Source: Candidatus Phelpsiimicrobium noxiivivens (GTDB lineage: Bacteria > Omnitrophota > Gorgyraeia > Velamenicoccales > Velamenicoccaceae). From it: 64,000 bases of DNA. The position numbers were made by a program, and so were the translations under genes. The stretch lies in contig MNVR01000007.1 in NCBI GenBank assembly GCA_001873995.1, forward strand, positions 33,065 through 97,064, given 5' to 3'. The notes below the pieces were generated by a model that saw nothing but the letters and a program-made list of their open reading frames with translations, did not search any database and was not told the origin of the DNA. Below are positions 1-10,426 of the stretch, piece after piece. The first letter of the stretch is position 1. Every line of letters starts with the position of its first letter.

Positions 1-1
1 C

Positions 2-991
2 CCGTCCAATCGATTCACCAACGCCGCGTGCCTGTCGATCGCCGAGTCTCCTGCCAAGGCCTACAACCCGCTCTTTATTTACGGCAAGGTAGGGTTGGGC
101 AAGACCCACCTTATGCAGGCGATCTGCCATGGTATCCGACAGCGCGACCCAAAGACAAAATTTTACTACACCCCTACGGAAAAATTCACCAACGAGCTGA
201 TCTCATCCATACAACATAGGACTACCCAGGCGTTCCGGGACAAATTCCGCAACGTAGACGTGCTCTTAATAGATGATATCCACTTTATCGCCAACAAAGA
301 AGCCACGCAGGAAGAGTTTTTCCACACCTTTAACGCGCTTTACGACAGCCATAAACAGATTATTATCTCTTCTGACCGGCCGCCCAAAGAGATCGCGAAG
401 CTGGAAGAAAGGCTTGTTTCGCGATTCAGTTGGGGCTTAGTCACGGACATCCAGCCGCCGGACCTTGAAACGCGCGTGGCCATATTAAAGAAAAAAATGG
501 AACACGAGGCAATCAAAGTTCCCGACGACGTTCTCTTTTTTATCGCGGAAACCATAAAAACCAATATCCGGGAATTGGAAGGCGCCCTTGTCAGGGTCAT
601 AGCGTATTCTCTTTTAGAGGAAACAAAAATAACCCTGGAGATGGCTAAAAATATTTTAAAAGACTTGTTGCGCGAAACCTTAAAACTAATATCCATTGAA
701 GACATTCAGAAGGCTGTAGCGGCGTATTATAGAATAGATCCAAAAGACCTAAAAACAAAAAAGAGGGTAAAGAACATAGTTTTGTCCAGACAGATCGCCA
801 TGTATGTCGCGAGAGAATTAACAGCTATGTCCCTGCCTGAGATCGGGCAGGCCTTTGGCGGTAAAGACCACACCACGGTCTTACACTCGTTTAAAAAGAT
901 AAAATTATCTATCACGCGCGACACCCAGTTAAAACAAGCCATTGAAAGGATAGTTCTGGATATTAAGTCCGAATCAGGTGTTTTAAAGTAG
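2..991 (+). CDS. dnaA: Chromosomal replication initiator DnaA (5'-truncated by window edge)
   Basis: This gene encodes the AAA+ ATPase that binds DnaA boxes and opens the origin. The frame is already open at the first bases, so domains I and II lie outside the window. About 329 codons are present. In order one sees the Walker A loop GKVGLGKTH near nt 87-113, Walker B LLIDDIH near nt 271-291, a sensor region ISSDRPPKE, and domain IV. Domain IV carries the DNA-binding signature AFGGKDHTTVLHS near nt 850-890. It ends with TAG right before a DnaA-box-like sequence, and dnaN follows 141 nt later in the same direction, the usual bacterial order. Function is certain; the true start is not visible. 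Confidence 0.97.
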   Translation, partial: PSNRFTNAACLSIAESPAKAYNPLFIYGKVGLGKTHLMQAICHGIRQRDPKTKFYYTPTEKFTNELISSIQHRTTQAFRDKFRNVDVLLIDDIHFIANKEATQEEFFHTFNALYDSHKQIIISSDRPPKEIAKLEERLVSRFSWGLVTDIQPPDLETRVAILKKKMEHEAIKVPDDVLFFIAETIKTNIRELEGALVRVIAYSLLEETKITLEMAKNILKDLLRETLKLISIEDIQKAVAAYYRIDPKDLKTKKRVKNIVLSRQIAMYVARELTAMSLPEIGQAFGGKDHTTVLHSFKKIKLSITRDTQLKQAIERIVLDIKSESGVLK

Positions 992-1110
992 TTATGCACA
1001 GGTTAAAAAATTGTTTCTGTTTTGTTTTAGCGCTGTTACGGCGTTTTCAACAGGATCCAAAGTCCCTACTAATACTACTGGTTATATTTTAATATACTAA
1101 TAGAAGTATA
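992..1110 (+). promoter_or_regulatory. Origin-like spacer: DnaA-box and DnaA-trio-like motifs
   Basis: The dnaA-dnaN spacer starts with TTATGCACA (992-1000), which fits the loose DnaA-box consensus TTWTNCACA. A weaker box-like TTTTCAACA follows at 1044-1052. After a 13-nt spacer comes CTACTAATACTACTG (1066-1080), whose other strand reads as TAG-type trinucleotides. That order (box, spacer, DnaA-trio, AT-rich tract) matches the basal unwinding system described for bacterial origins. The sequence from 1081 to about 1116 is strongly AT-rich. Only two boxes are seen, so this may be a minimal origin, one part of a bipartite origin, or only a dnaA/dnaN regulatory region. The dnaN ribosome site GGAGG is at 1121-1125. 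Confidence 0.45.
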
Positions 1111-1132
1111 AGCTTTTTACGGAGGTTCGCGC

Positions 1133-2245
1133 ATGAAGATCAGGATAGATAAGGGAGAATTGTTAAGAGGGGTTCAAATCGCGGGGAATATCATCACACC
1201 CAGGAATGTATTACCCATCCTGTCAAATATTTTATTTGAAACGACAAAAAATAAAATAAAACTTACCACAACCGACCTGGATATTGGTATATCCATAACA
1301 CTTGACGCGGAGATCGTTGAGCCGGGGGCCATTACCATACCGACCAAAAGACTATTGGATATCATCAAAGAGCTTCCGTCGGGCACTGCCCAATTGACCA
1401 CAAAAAAAAACAATATTGTGGATATCCAGTTAGAAAACTGTGAATTTCGGTTAATAGGCCTGCCCAAGGAAGAGTTTCCAAAACTTCCTGAATTAAAAGA
1501 CAAAGAAGTGTTGGAATTAGACCAGGATATGTTAAAAGAGATGTTGTATCTCACGTCTTTTGCTGTTTCTCATGAAGAGACCAGATATGTCTTAAATGGC
1601 TTATTGTTAGAGATCAGGGCTGGGCAGGAAGGAGGCCAGGCCGTTATTAAGTTGGTAGGGACAGATGGCCGCAGGCTCGCGGCAGCAGAGAAAAAGGTAG
1701 ATCTAAAAGCGCGCAAAGATATTAAAATGATCATTCCCTATAAGTCTATTCAGGAGCTTATGCGCAACCTTCGGGGGGATGGAGTGGTTTCTTTGGTGGT
1801 TGGGCAAAACCAGGTATTTTTTGAAATGGATAATATGGTCCTTATTTCGCGCCTTATTGAGGGCGACTTTCCTGATTATAACAAGGTCATACCAAGCGCT
1901 TCCAGCACCAAGGTCCAATTGGACAAGGAAAGATTTATTTTGGTGTTGAGGAGGGCCAATCTATTGACTACGCCTGATTTCCAAGCGGTAAAATTTGAAG
2001 TGTTCAAGAACAAATTAGTGGTTTCAAAGTCAACGCCGGATATAGGCGAATTTAAAGAAGAGATACCACTGGAATATAACGGTAAAGAGCTTGTGATCGG
2101 GTTCAATCCGAACTACTTTTTAGAGATGCTCAAGAATTGGCGCCAGGATTCATTTAGTCTTGAATTTTATGATGCCGAGAAACCAGGCGTTGTGCGGTCG
2201 GGCGAATACGTCTATATCATACAGCCCATGAGGCTGGGCTCGTAA
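1133..2245 (+). CDS. dnaN: DNA polymerase III sliding clamp (beta subunit)
   Basis: This 370-residue protein is the normal length for the ring-shaped beta clamp that tethers replicative polymerase to DNA. It begins MKIRIDKGELLRGVQIAGN and contains the typical clamp segments TRYVLNGLLLE and VGTDGRRLA. It ends with the conserved C-terminal YVYIIQPMRLGS. The ATG at 1133 is preceded by GGAGG at a spacing of seven bases, which supports this start. It sits between dnaA and a DUF721 gene; recF, often found next, is absent here. Confidence 0.97.
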   Translation: MKIRIDKGELLRGVQIAGNIITPRNVLPILSNILFETTKNKIKLTTTDLDIGISITLDAEIVEPGAITIPTKRLLDIIKELPSGTAQLTTKKNNIVDIQLENCEFRLIGLPKEEFPKLPELKDKEVLELDQDMLKEMLYLTSFAVSHEETRYVLNGLLLEIRAGQEGGQAVIKLVGTDGRRLAAAEKKVDLKARKDIKMIIPYKSIQELMRNLRGDGVVSLVVGQNQVFFEMDNMVLISRLIEGDFPDYNKVIPSASSTKVQLDKERFILVLRRANLLTTPDFQAVKFEVFKNKLVVSKSTPDIGEFKEEIPLEYNGKELVIGFNPNYFLEMLKNWRQDSFSLEFYDAEKPGVVRSGEYVYIIQPMRLGS

Positions 2246-2273
2246 ATGCGCGCGGGGTGAGTTTGGGCGATCT

Positions 2274-4945
<2,672 letters not shown>

Positions 4946-5003
4946 AAACCTTACACAGTTAGGCAACAAAGTTTTCTAACCGGGTTTACTCACAGGGGGT
5001 GCT

Positions 5004-5819
5004 ATGAGCGATAGCGATACAGGCGTGCTTCACCCGATGGCGATCTTGAAAGAGTCGGTGAATGGGTGGTTTAAAAATCTCATTCCGCTGGTGCTCTTTT
5101 ATAGCGTCATTGTTATTTTGTCGTTTATGTTAAAGTCCACCAACGAAATGGCATCCGTGCACGCGAGCTTGGTTAGGCCGTGGATGGCCTCCGCGGTCGT
5201 AGCGCTTGAAGTTATCCTCACGGCCATTCTAAGCTCGTTTGTCTGTTTTTTTAGCATTAATTATTTCAAAAAGTTCAGGGAGGAGCAGCGGGCCGCGTTT
5301 ATGCCGGTTTATCAACAGGCGTGCGCCGGTTTCGCGGGCTATTTGAAAACGATGATCGTTTTGTTCGTTTTGACATTGGGCGCATTGTCTATAGCTGTGC
5401 TATTTTCCGAGTGGGGGAAAAATTATTATTGGGCCCCAGGTCCCAACAGTTTTAGGATGGCAGTTTTACTGGCGGCCAGTACGGTTTCTGTCGTGTTGTC
5501 CATAGCTACCGCGTGGTATGGCTTCTTTTTTTTATTCTCTCCGCTGATAGCGGCCTTTGAAAAAAAAGGGGTTTTTTCTGCCATACGCGAGAGCAGGGCC
5601 AGAGTGCGGGGGAACGCTTTACGTTTATTGGCGCCTTTTTTGTTGTTCGGTATTTTTTACTTCGTTTTTGGCATCCTTATTATTTTTATAGCTACGCGAT
5701 TTACGCGCGATAGGCGGATCTTAGACTTTATTGATCCGGCCATGGTAATGTTATTCGCGCCGTTGGCGCTGGTGCTTTGGTTTGTCAGTTATCGCAAGCT
5801 TAAGGAATTAAAGAAATAG
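5004..5819 (+). CDS. Polytopic membrane protein of unknown function
   Basis: A 271-residue protein with about six hydrophobic segments, at roughly residues 25-43, 63-83, 115-135, 150-180, 205-230 and 245-262. Charged loops such as NYFKKFREEQR and ESRARVRGN lie between them. The layout resembles the family of six-helix membrane proteins often labelled glycerophosphoryl diester phosphodiesterase membrane domain or DUF975-like, but no catalytic motif is seen, so no function is assigned. A good ribosome site (CAGGGGG) precedes the ATG. It sits between gyrB and gyrA in the same orientation and may be co-transcribed with them. Confidence 0.7.
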   Translation: MSDSDTGVLHPMAILKESVNGWFKNLIPLVLFYSVIVILSFMLKSTNEMASVHASLVRPWMASAVVALEVILTAILSSFVCFFSINYFKKFREEQRAAFMPVYQQACAGFAGYLKTMIVLFVLTLGALSIAVLFSEWGKNYYWAPGPNSFRMAVLLAASTVSVVLSIATAWYGFFFLFSPLIAAFEKKGVFSAIRESRARVRGNALRLLAPFLLFGIFYFVFGILIIFIATRFTRDRRILDFIDPAMVMLFAPLALVLWFVSYRKLKELKK

Positions 5820-5840
5820 CGGCTCCTTGCCAAGACGCTT

Positions 5841-5870
5841 GCGATTTCTTACTCAGGAGAAAGAAATCGC
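5841..5870 (+). promoter_or_regulatory. Perfect 10-bp hairpin in the gyrA leader
   Basis: The arms GCGATTTCTT (5841-5850) and AAGAAATCGC (5861-5870) are perfectly complementary around a 10-nt loop. No T-run follows, so it is not a standard intrinsic terminator. It lies 57 nt upstream of the gyrA start and could be an mRNA-stability or attenuation element. The role is unknown. Confidence 0.4.
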
Positions 5871-5927
5871 TGCGCAGGCCTCGGAGTTAATTTTTATAGG
5901 TATAGCTGCCTACAAAGGGAAAAATTA

Positions 5928-8900
5928 ATGTACGCTGAGAATGAAAGAATAATCCCGGTTTGTATTGAAGATGAGATGAAAGAGTCGTATTTGTCTTACG
6001 CGATGAGCGTTATCGTGGGCCGCGCTCTGCCCGATGTCAAAGACGGCTTAAAACCAGTGCATCGCAGGATACTTTATGCCATGCATGAGCTCAGCCTTGA
6101 CCACACCAAACCCTATAAAAAATCCGCTCGCATCGTAGGCGAATGTTTCGTTAAAGACACTCTTGTGCTTACTGAGCGCGGGTTGATCCCTATCCAGGAC
6201 ATTCAGCGCGGTGAACTTGTTTATACTCAAGGCGGCCGGAATCCGGTAACACAGCTTTTTGAAATGCCGCCGAAAAATTTGTTGAAGATCACGTTGGAAA
6301 ACGGGATTTGTAATACAGCAACTCCTTCTCAAAAATTTAAAGTCTTGAATGAAAAGTGGGATTTTGTGTGGAAAGAAGCCAGGGACCTTACGCCGCAGGA
6401 CTATGTCGTTATGAAAGCGCAGGCTCCGTCAGTAAAAGATCATGTCTTGCTGGGCCATTTATCCGGCGCGCGCAAGATCGTCCTTAATGAAAACATAGCC
6501 TATTTGTTGGGTTGTTTATTGTCGGACGGATGGGTAGAAAAGAAAACTAACAGGCTTTATTTTTATTCTATTAGCCATGAGGTAATAGAGAGGGTTGGCG
6601 AAATCCTAAAAGAAGAATTTGGCTATCAAGCTAATATGGAAATAAAAGAGTATATTTACCGGACAGAACATAAAAATATTAAGCAAACGGGCTATCAGAT
6701 AAGGATCAACAGAAAAACTATTAATGATTTCTTGGTTGATGTGTTTTCTCTCAAGGACGCCTGGGCTTTGGCTAAAAAGATACCGCCTCAGATGTTTGTT
6801 TCTCGCGCATCCGTGGTGTGGGCGTTTGTTTCGGGTCTTGTGGATGGCGACGGAAGCGTTCACTGCCAGAGGAATGTGATCCATTATGGTTCTATCTCTG
6901 AGGAGCTGATCAATCAATTGCAACTTCTTATGTTCCAGCATAATGCCGTAAGCGTAAAATATACCCAAGAGCCGAAACAGGAATGCTGGGTCGATCAAAA
7001 ACGGGTTATCGGCCGGCACAAGTTTTATAGCCTGGAATTCAGAGGCCCTTATGCTCATGTAGTTGCTTTAAATATATCTGTTGCCGATCCCGCTAAAAGC
7101 GCCAATATTATTAATATGCTTAGCAAAGAGCAACGTCAACCATGGTCAAGTTTGGATATTTTGCCCTACGCGGGCTCTATGGTATTTGAAGAATTGAGCA
7201 AGGCACATCTATGCGGTGGATGGTATCAGGGCTCAGCCGGCAATAAATTTAGATCTGGGATAAAGTATCAGGGTGGAACCAAAATAAGATACTGCGAAGA
7301 ATCGCAAGAGAAGCCGTTAAAAATGTCTCAAATCGTTAGCTGGGGCATTTTGGATAAGTTAAGAAAAATAGATTCCCCGTTTTTTAGATTCTTGGACGGA
7401 ATACTTGAGCAAAACGTATGTTTTGCTCAAGTGGCTTCTGTGGAAGCAGCGCCCGCGCAAAAAACATATGACATACAGGTGCAGGATGAGCACGAATTTG
7501 TTGCCAACGGAATGATCGTCCATAATTGCCTTGGTAAATATCATCCGCATGGAGATACCGCTGTTTACGACACCCTGGTGCGCATGGTCCAGGATTTTTC
7601 TCTGCGCTATCCTTTGGTGGACGGGCAAGGTAACTTTGGCTCTGTTGACGGGGATGCTGCTGCCGCAATGCGATACACGGAGGCGAGGCTTGCCGCCATT
7701 TCCGACGAGATGCTCTCGGATATTGAAAAAGATACTGTTGATTTCGCGCCTAATTTTGACGCGTCCCTGCAGGAGCCTGTGCTTCTGCCGTCTGTTTTGC
7801 CGAACCTTTTAGTGAATGGTTCAAGCGGCATAGCGGTCGGTATGGCTACTAACGTGCCGCCGCATAATCTCACAGAAGTTGTTGACGGCATCTGTTTTCT
7901 GATAGATAACCCCGAGGCAGAGATAAAAGAGCTTACGCGCTTTATTAAGGGGCCTGATTTTCCCACGGGCGGCATTATATGCGGCCGCGACGGTATCAAA
8001 AACGCTTTTAATACCGGCAGGGGTAAGATCACACTGCGGGCGCGGGCCTCTATTGAGCGCCAGAAGAGCGGCAGGGATAATGTCCTGATCACTGAGATAC
8101 CTTATCAGGTAAATAAAACCACTCTTATTGAATCTATCGCCGGACTCGTGCAGGAAAAAAAGATAGAAGGCATCAGTGACATACGAGATGAATCTGATAA
8201 AGACGGCATGCGCGTAGTGATAGAGCTTAAGCGCGATTCCGAACCGCAGATCATTTTAAATCAGCTTTATAAGCATACTCAACTTGAGACGACGTTTGGC
8301 ATAATCGCCCTCGCCCTTGTTGAGGGAAGGCCCAGGGTCCTGAATTTAAAGCAGATCATCCGTTGTTACATAGACCATCGCAAGGCCATAGTCAGGCGCC
8401 GCACGCAGTTTGACTTAGATAAGGCGCTTAAGCGCGCGCACATATTAGAGGGCCTAAAGATCGCCCTTAAATATTTAGACCGCGTCATAAAAACTATCCG
8501 CGCGTCAAAGAATACGCCAGAGGCCAAAAAGGCCCTGATGAAAAATTTTGACCTTTCTGATCTTCAGGCTCAGGCGATCTTAGAGATGCAGTTACAGCGC
8601 CTGACCGCTCTTGAGCGCGAAAAATTAGAGGCTGAATACCTGGAGCTTTTAAAACAGATAGAAAAATTCCGGGCGATATTGGCTTCGGAGAAATTGATAG
8701 AGAATATGATCAAGGATGAACTGGCCGCGCTGAAAAAGAAATATGGCGACGAGCGCAGGACAGAGATCATAGGCGAAGTGGAGGACATAGAAATAGAAGA
8801 CCTTATAGCCGAAGAAGACATGGTCATCACCATATCGCACGCCGGTTATATAAAAAGGCTTGCCATTAGCGCTTACCGCAAACAGAAACGCGGGGGCAAG

Positions 8901-9758
8901 GGCGTGACCGCCATGGAGACGAGAGAAGAGGATTTTGTGGAACGCCTTTTTGTAGCCTCTACCAAGGATTATCTGCTTGTGTTCACTGATCAGGGCCGCC
9001 TTCATTGGATAAAGGTCTATGAGATCCCATTGGCTTCGCGTCAGTCAAAAGGTAAGGCTATCATTAATCTTCTGCAAGTGGGCGCCAAAGAGAAAGCAGC
9101 GGCCGTCCTCCCGGTTAAAGAGTTCAGCGATAAAAAAGCCATTATTCTGTGTTCAAAAATGGGCGTCATTAAGAAGACCTTGTTATCGGCTTTCGCAAAT
9201 CCGCGTAAAGGCGGTATTGCGGCTATGGGGCTGGATAAGGATGACGCGGTTATGGAAGCAAAATTGACGGATGCCAACCAGGATATCCTTATAGCTACTC
9301 GTCAGGGTAAGGCAATACGATTTAAGGAAAAACAGATCCGCGAGATGGGCCGGCAGGCAAAGGGCGTGCGCGGCATTTTTCTTGCCAAGAAGGATGAAGT
9401 TGTCGGTATGGAAGTTATCTCAGCGGATATTACTAAGACGGGCGCCACTATTTTAACGGTTACGTCAGGCGGCTTTGCCAAGAGGACCGTCCTGGATGAA
9501 TACAGGATCCAGTCCCGCGGCGGCAAAGGCATCATTAACGTGAAAGTCACCGAAAAGAACGGCGAGGCAGTGGCGCTCAACTGCGTTTTGCCTGGCGACG
9601 AGCTTATGACCATTACCCAGCAGGGCATGATGGTGCGCTGTCCTGTCAAAGATATTCGTGAAACAGGCCGTAACGCCCAGGGCGTGCGCCTGATGGCGTT
9701 AGATAAGAACGACGCCGTCACCTCCGTAGCTAAGATCGTAGCTAAGGAAGAAGAATAA
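5928..9758 (+). CDS. gyrA: DNA gyrase subunit A precursor containing an intein
   Basis: The 1,276-residue reading frame encodes GyrA interrupted by an intein. Removing the 461-residue intein leaves about 815 residues, a normal GyrA length. The extein starts with IPVCIEDEMKESYLSYAMSV and continues through KKSARIVGE, where the intein is inserted. It resumes at CLGKYHPHGDTAVYD and holds the active-site tyrosine in AAAAMRYTEARL. The C-terminal part contains beta-pinwheel DNA-wrapping repeats, including the GyrA-box-like segment RKQKRGGKG. The junction-proximal Cys replaces the residue (often Val) found before the GKYHPHGD block in intein-free GyrA. Splicing is required to give a working enzyme. 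The ribosome site AAAGGG precedes the ATG. Confidence 0.95.
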   Translation: MYAENERIIPVCIEDEMKESYLSYAMSVIVGRALPDVKDGLKPVHRRILYAMHELSLDHTKPYKKSARIVGECFVKDTLVLTERGLIPIQDIQRGELVYTQGGRNPVTQLFEMPPKNLLKITLENGICNTATPSQKFKVLNEKWDFVWKEARDLTPQDYVVMKAQAPSVKDHVLLGHLSGARKIVLNENIAYLLGCLLSDGWVEKKTNRLYFYSISHEVIERVGEILKEEFGYQANMEIKEYIYRTEHKNIKQTGYQIRINRKTINDFLVDVFSLKDAWALAKKIPPQMFVSRASVVWAFVSGLVDGDGSVHCQRNVIHYGSISEELINQLQLLMFQHNAVSVKYTQEPKQECWVDQKRVIGRHKFYSLEFRGPYAHVVALNISVADPAKSANIINMLSKEQRQPWSSLDILPYAGSMVFEELSKAHLCGGWYQGSAGNKFRSGIKYQGGTKIRYCEESQEKPLKMSQIVSWGILDKLRKIDSPFFRFLDGILEQNVCFAQVASVEAAPAQKTYDIQVQDEHEFVANGMIVHNCLGKYHPHGDTAVYDTLVRMVQDFSLRYPLVDGQGNFGSVDGDAAAAMRYTEARLAAISDEMLSDIEKDTVDFAPNFDASLQEPVLLPSVLPNLLVNGSSGIAVGMATNVPPHNLTEVVDGICFLIDNPEAEIKELTRFIKGPDFPTGGIICGRDGIKNAFNTGRGKITLRARASIERQKSGRDNVLITEIPYQVNKTTLIESIAGLVQEKKIEGISDIRDESDKDGMRVVIELKRDSEPQIILNQLYKHTQLETTFGIIALALVEGRPRVLNLKQIIRCYIDHRKAIVRRRTQFDLDKALKRAHILEGLKIALKYLDRVIKTIRASKNTPEAKKALMKNFDLSDLQAQAILEMQLQRLTALEREKLEAEYLELLKQIEKFRAILASEKLIENMIKDELAALKKKYGDERRTEIIGEVEDIEIEDLIAEEDMVITISHAGYIKRLAISAYRKQKRGGKGVTAMETREEDFVERLFVASTKDYLLVFTDQGRLHWIKVYEIPLASRQSKGKAIINLLQVGAKEKAAAVLPVKEFSDKKAIILCSKMGVIKKTLLSAFANPRKGGIAAMGLDKDDAVMEAKLTDANQDILIATRQGKAIRFKEKQIREMGRQAKGVRGIFLAKKDEVVGMEVISADITKTGATILTVTSGGFAKRTVLDEYRIQSRGGKGIINVKVTEKNGEAVALNCVLPGDELMTITQQGMMVRCPVKDIRETGRNAQGVRLMALDKNDAVTSVAKIVAKEEE
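6144..7526 (+). other. Intein with LAGLIDADG homing endonuclease inside GyrA
   Basis: The intein covers GyrA codons 73 to 533 (461 residues). It starts with Cys (CFVKDTLVLTERGLIPI, splicing block A) and ends with block F/G GMIVHN followed by Cys as the +1 extein residue; the penultimate His and terminal Asn are present. Two LAGLIDADG-type motifs, YLLGCLLSDGWV (about nt 6501-6536) and FVSGLVDGDGSV (about nt 6826-6861), mark a homing endonuclease domain. Block B reads TPSQKFKV, with Gln where His is usually conserved, a possible sign of altered splicing chemistry. The insertion point, at the VGE/CLGKYHPHGD boundary, differs from the mycobacterial site next to the catalytic tyrosine. Confidence 0.93.
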
Positions 9759-9779
9759 TTTCCGCCCACTGGGCAGAAA
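9759..9779 (+). terminator. Hairpin just after the gyrA stop
   Basis: TTTCCGCCC and GGGCAGAAA form an eight-pair stem with one mismatch and a three-base loop, directly after the gyrA stop codon. No T-run follows on this strand, so termination is only a possibility. Confidence 0.3.
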
Positions 9780-9831
9780 ATGCCAAACGTCAAGATCCAA
9801 ATGTCAAATTAATGATCAATGCTGCTTAACC

Positions 9832-9909
9832 GGCGCTATCGTCTAGCCTGGTCCAGGACGTCAGCTTCTCAAGCTGAAGACTCGGGTTCGAATCCCGATA
9901 GCGCTACCA
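9832..9909 (+). tRNA. tRNA-Glu (anticodon CTC)
   Basis: The sequence folds as a complete cloverleaf. The acceptor stem GGCGCTA pairs with TAGCGCT, with a G-U closing pair. The D arm is GTCT..GGAC, and the anticodon stem TCAGC/GCTGA encloses loop TTCTCAA, giving anticodon CTC (reads GAG, Glu). The T arm is TCGGG-TTCGAAT-CCCGA, followed by discriminator A and an encoded CCA end. The D-loop pattern CGTCTAG..CCAGGAC is typical of glutamate tRNAs. A strong terminator and a recombinase stub follow, so the 3' end looks like a used integration site. Confidence 0.95.
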
Positions 9910-10083
9910 ATCTGGTACATACAGAGAACCTCCTCGGCTGAGGGGGTTTCTTTGTTTGGGACGGGCAAGGGAATGGTGTACTCAACTTCCAGCCGGGGAT
10001 AATCCACGCGGATTTCCTTGATAAAAGTCCGCATAAACGACTTCCGCTCCACGATTGAGCCCTTCATTAGCGTTTCCTGGGAC
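9910..10083 (-). pseudogene. C-terminal stub of a large serine recombinase
   Basis: Read on the minus strand, this stretch encodes ERKSFMRTFIKEIRVDYP followed by a Pro-rich end. That is the characteristic tail of large serine recombinases/integrases. Codons continue upstream (QETLMKGSIV) until they run into the GGGGACGG repeats near 10084, where homology stops. The catalytic resolvase domain is therefore missing. At its other end the frame runs into the antisense of the tRNA-Glu gene. This is best read as the remnant of an element integrated at the tRNA. It cannot encode an active enzyme. Confidence 0.6.
9927..9957 (+). terminator. Intrinsic terminator after tRNA-Glu
   Basis: AACCTCCTC (9927-9935), loop GGCT and GAGGGGGTT (9940-9948) form a nine-pair stem with one T-G wobble. 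It is followed by the T-rich tract TCTTTGTTT, and it lies 17 nt after the tRNA CCA end. Confidence 0.8.
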
Positions 10084-10084
10084 C

Positions 10085-10165
10085 AATTAAGGGGACGGTC
10101 CTAATTGTCAATTAAGGGGACGGTCCTAATTAAATGCGACCGAGACTTAAGGGGACGAGACTTAC
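10085..10165. repeat. GGGGACGG palindromic repeat cluster
   Basis: The 22-mer beginning AATTAAGGGGACGGTCC occurs twice exactly (10085-10106 and 10110-10131). A diverged third copy, ACTTAAGGGGACGAGACTT, lies at 10145-10163. The ends AATTAAGG/CCTAATT are partly palindromic. The cluster sits exactly between the recombinase stub and the RhuM remnant and truncates both, so it marks the junction of a rearrangement. Confidence 0.75.
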
Positions 10166-10171
10166 ATCAAA

Positions 10172-10403
10172 AGTATTTTCGCGGAAGGCGAGTTGAGTTC
10201 GAGGGGGACTATTAAGGAAAACTTAATAGTTCAAAAAGAAGGCAGCCGCAAGGTTAAAGGGCAGGTCTTACAATTTGCCGGTCATTATCGCGGTTGGCTA
10301 TCGGGTAAATTTCAGTCGAGGCGCGCAATTCAGGCAGTGGGCTGCTGATCGGCTTAACGAGTATCTGGTTAAGGGTTTTACGCAAAGGCCGAAGAAACCT
10401 TAG
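10172..10403 (+). pseudogene. RhuM-family protein remnant (frameshifted)
   Basis: Plus-strand translation gives SIFAEGELSSRGTIKENL in one frame, then LPVIIAVGYRVNFSRG followed by FRQWAADRLNEYLVKGF in another. These are the recognisable core pieces of the RhuM (virulence protein / mobile-island) family, whose usual pattern is a DVIISVGYRV..RGTQFRIWAT block. A frameshift lies around 10240-10260. The N-terminus is cut by the GGGGACGG repeats and the frame ends at TAG 10401-10403, earlier than in full-length family members. RhuM genes are common passengers of defence and mobile islands, which agrees with the neighbouring recombinase stub. The gene is not functional as it stands. Confidence 0.6.
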
Positions 10404-10426
10404 AAACGAGTTGAGAGGGAGGTCAA

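Noticed and set aside
7531..9793. Overlapping frames in and opposite gyrA
   Set aside because: All are shadows of the strongly conserved gyrA coding frame.
10085..10165. CRISPR array
   Set aside because: Only two exact repeats with a three-base spacer and one diverged copy; no regular spacers and no cas genes.
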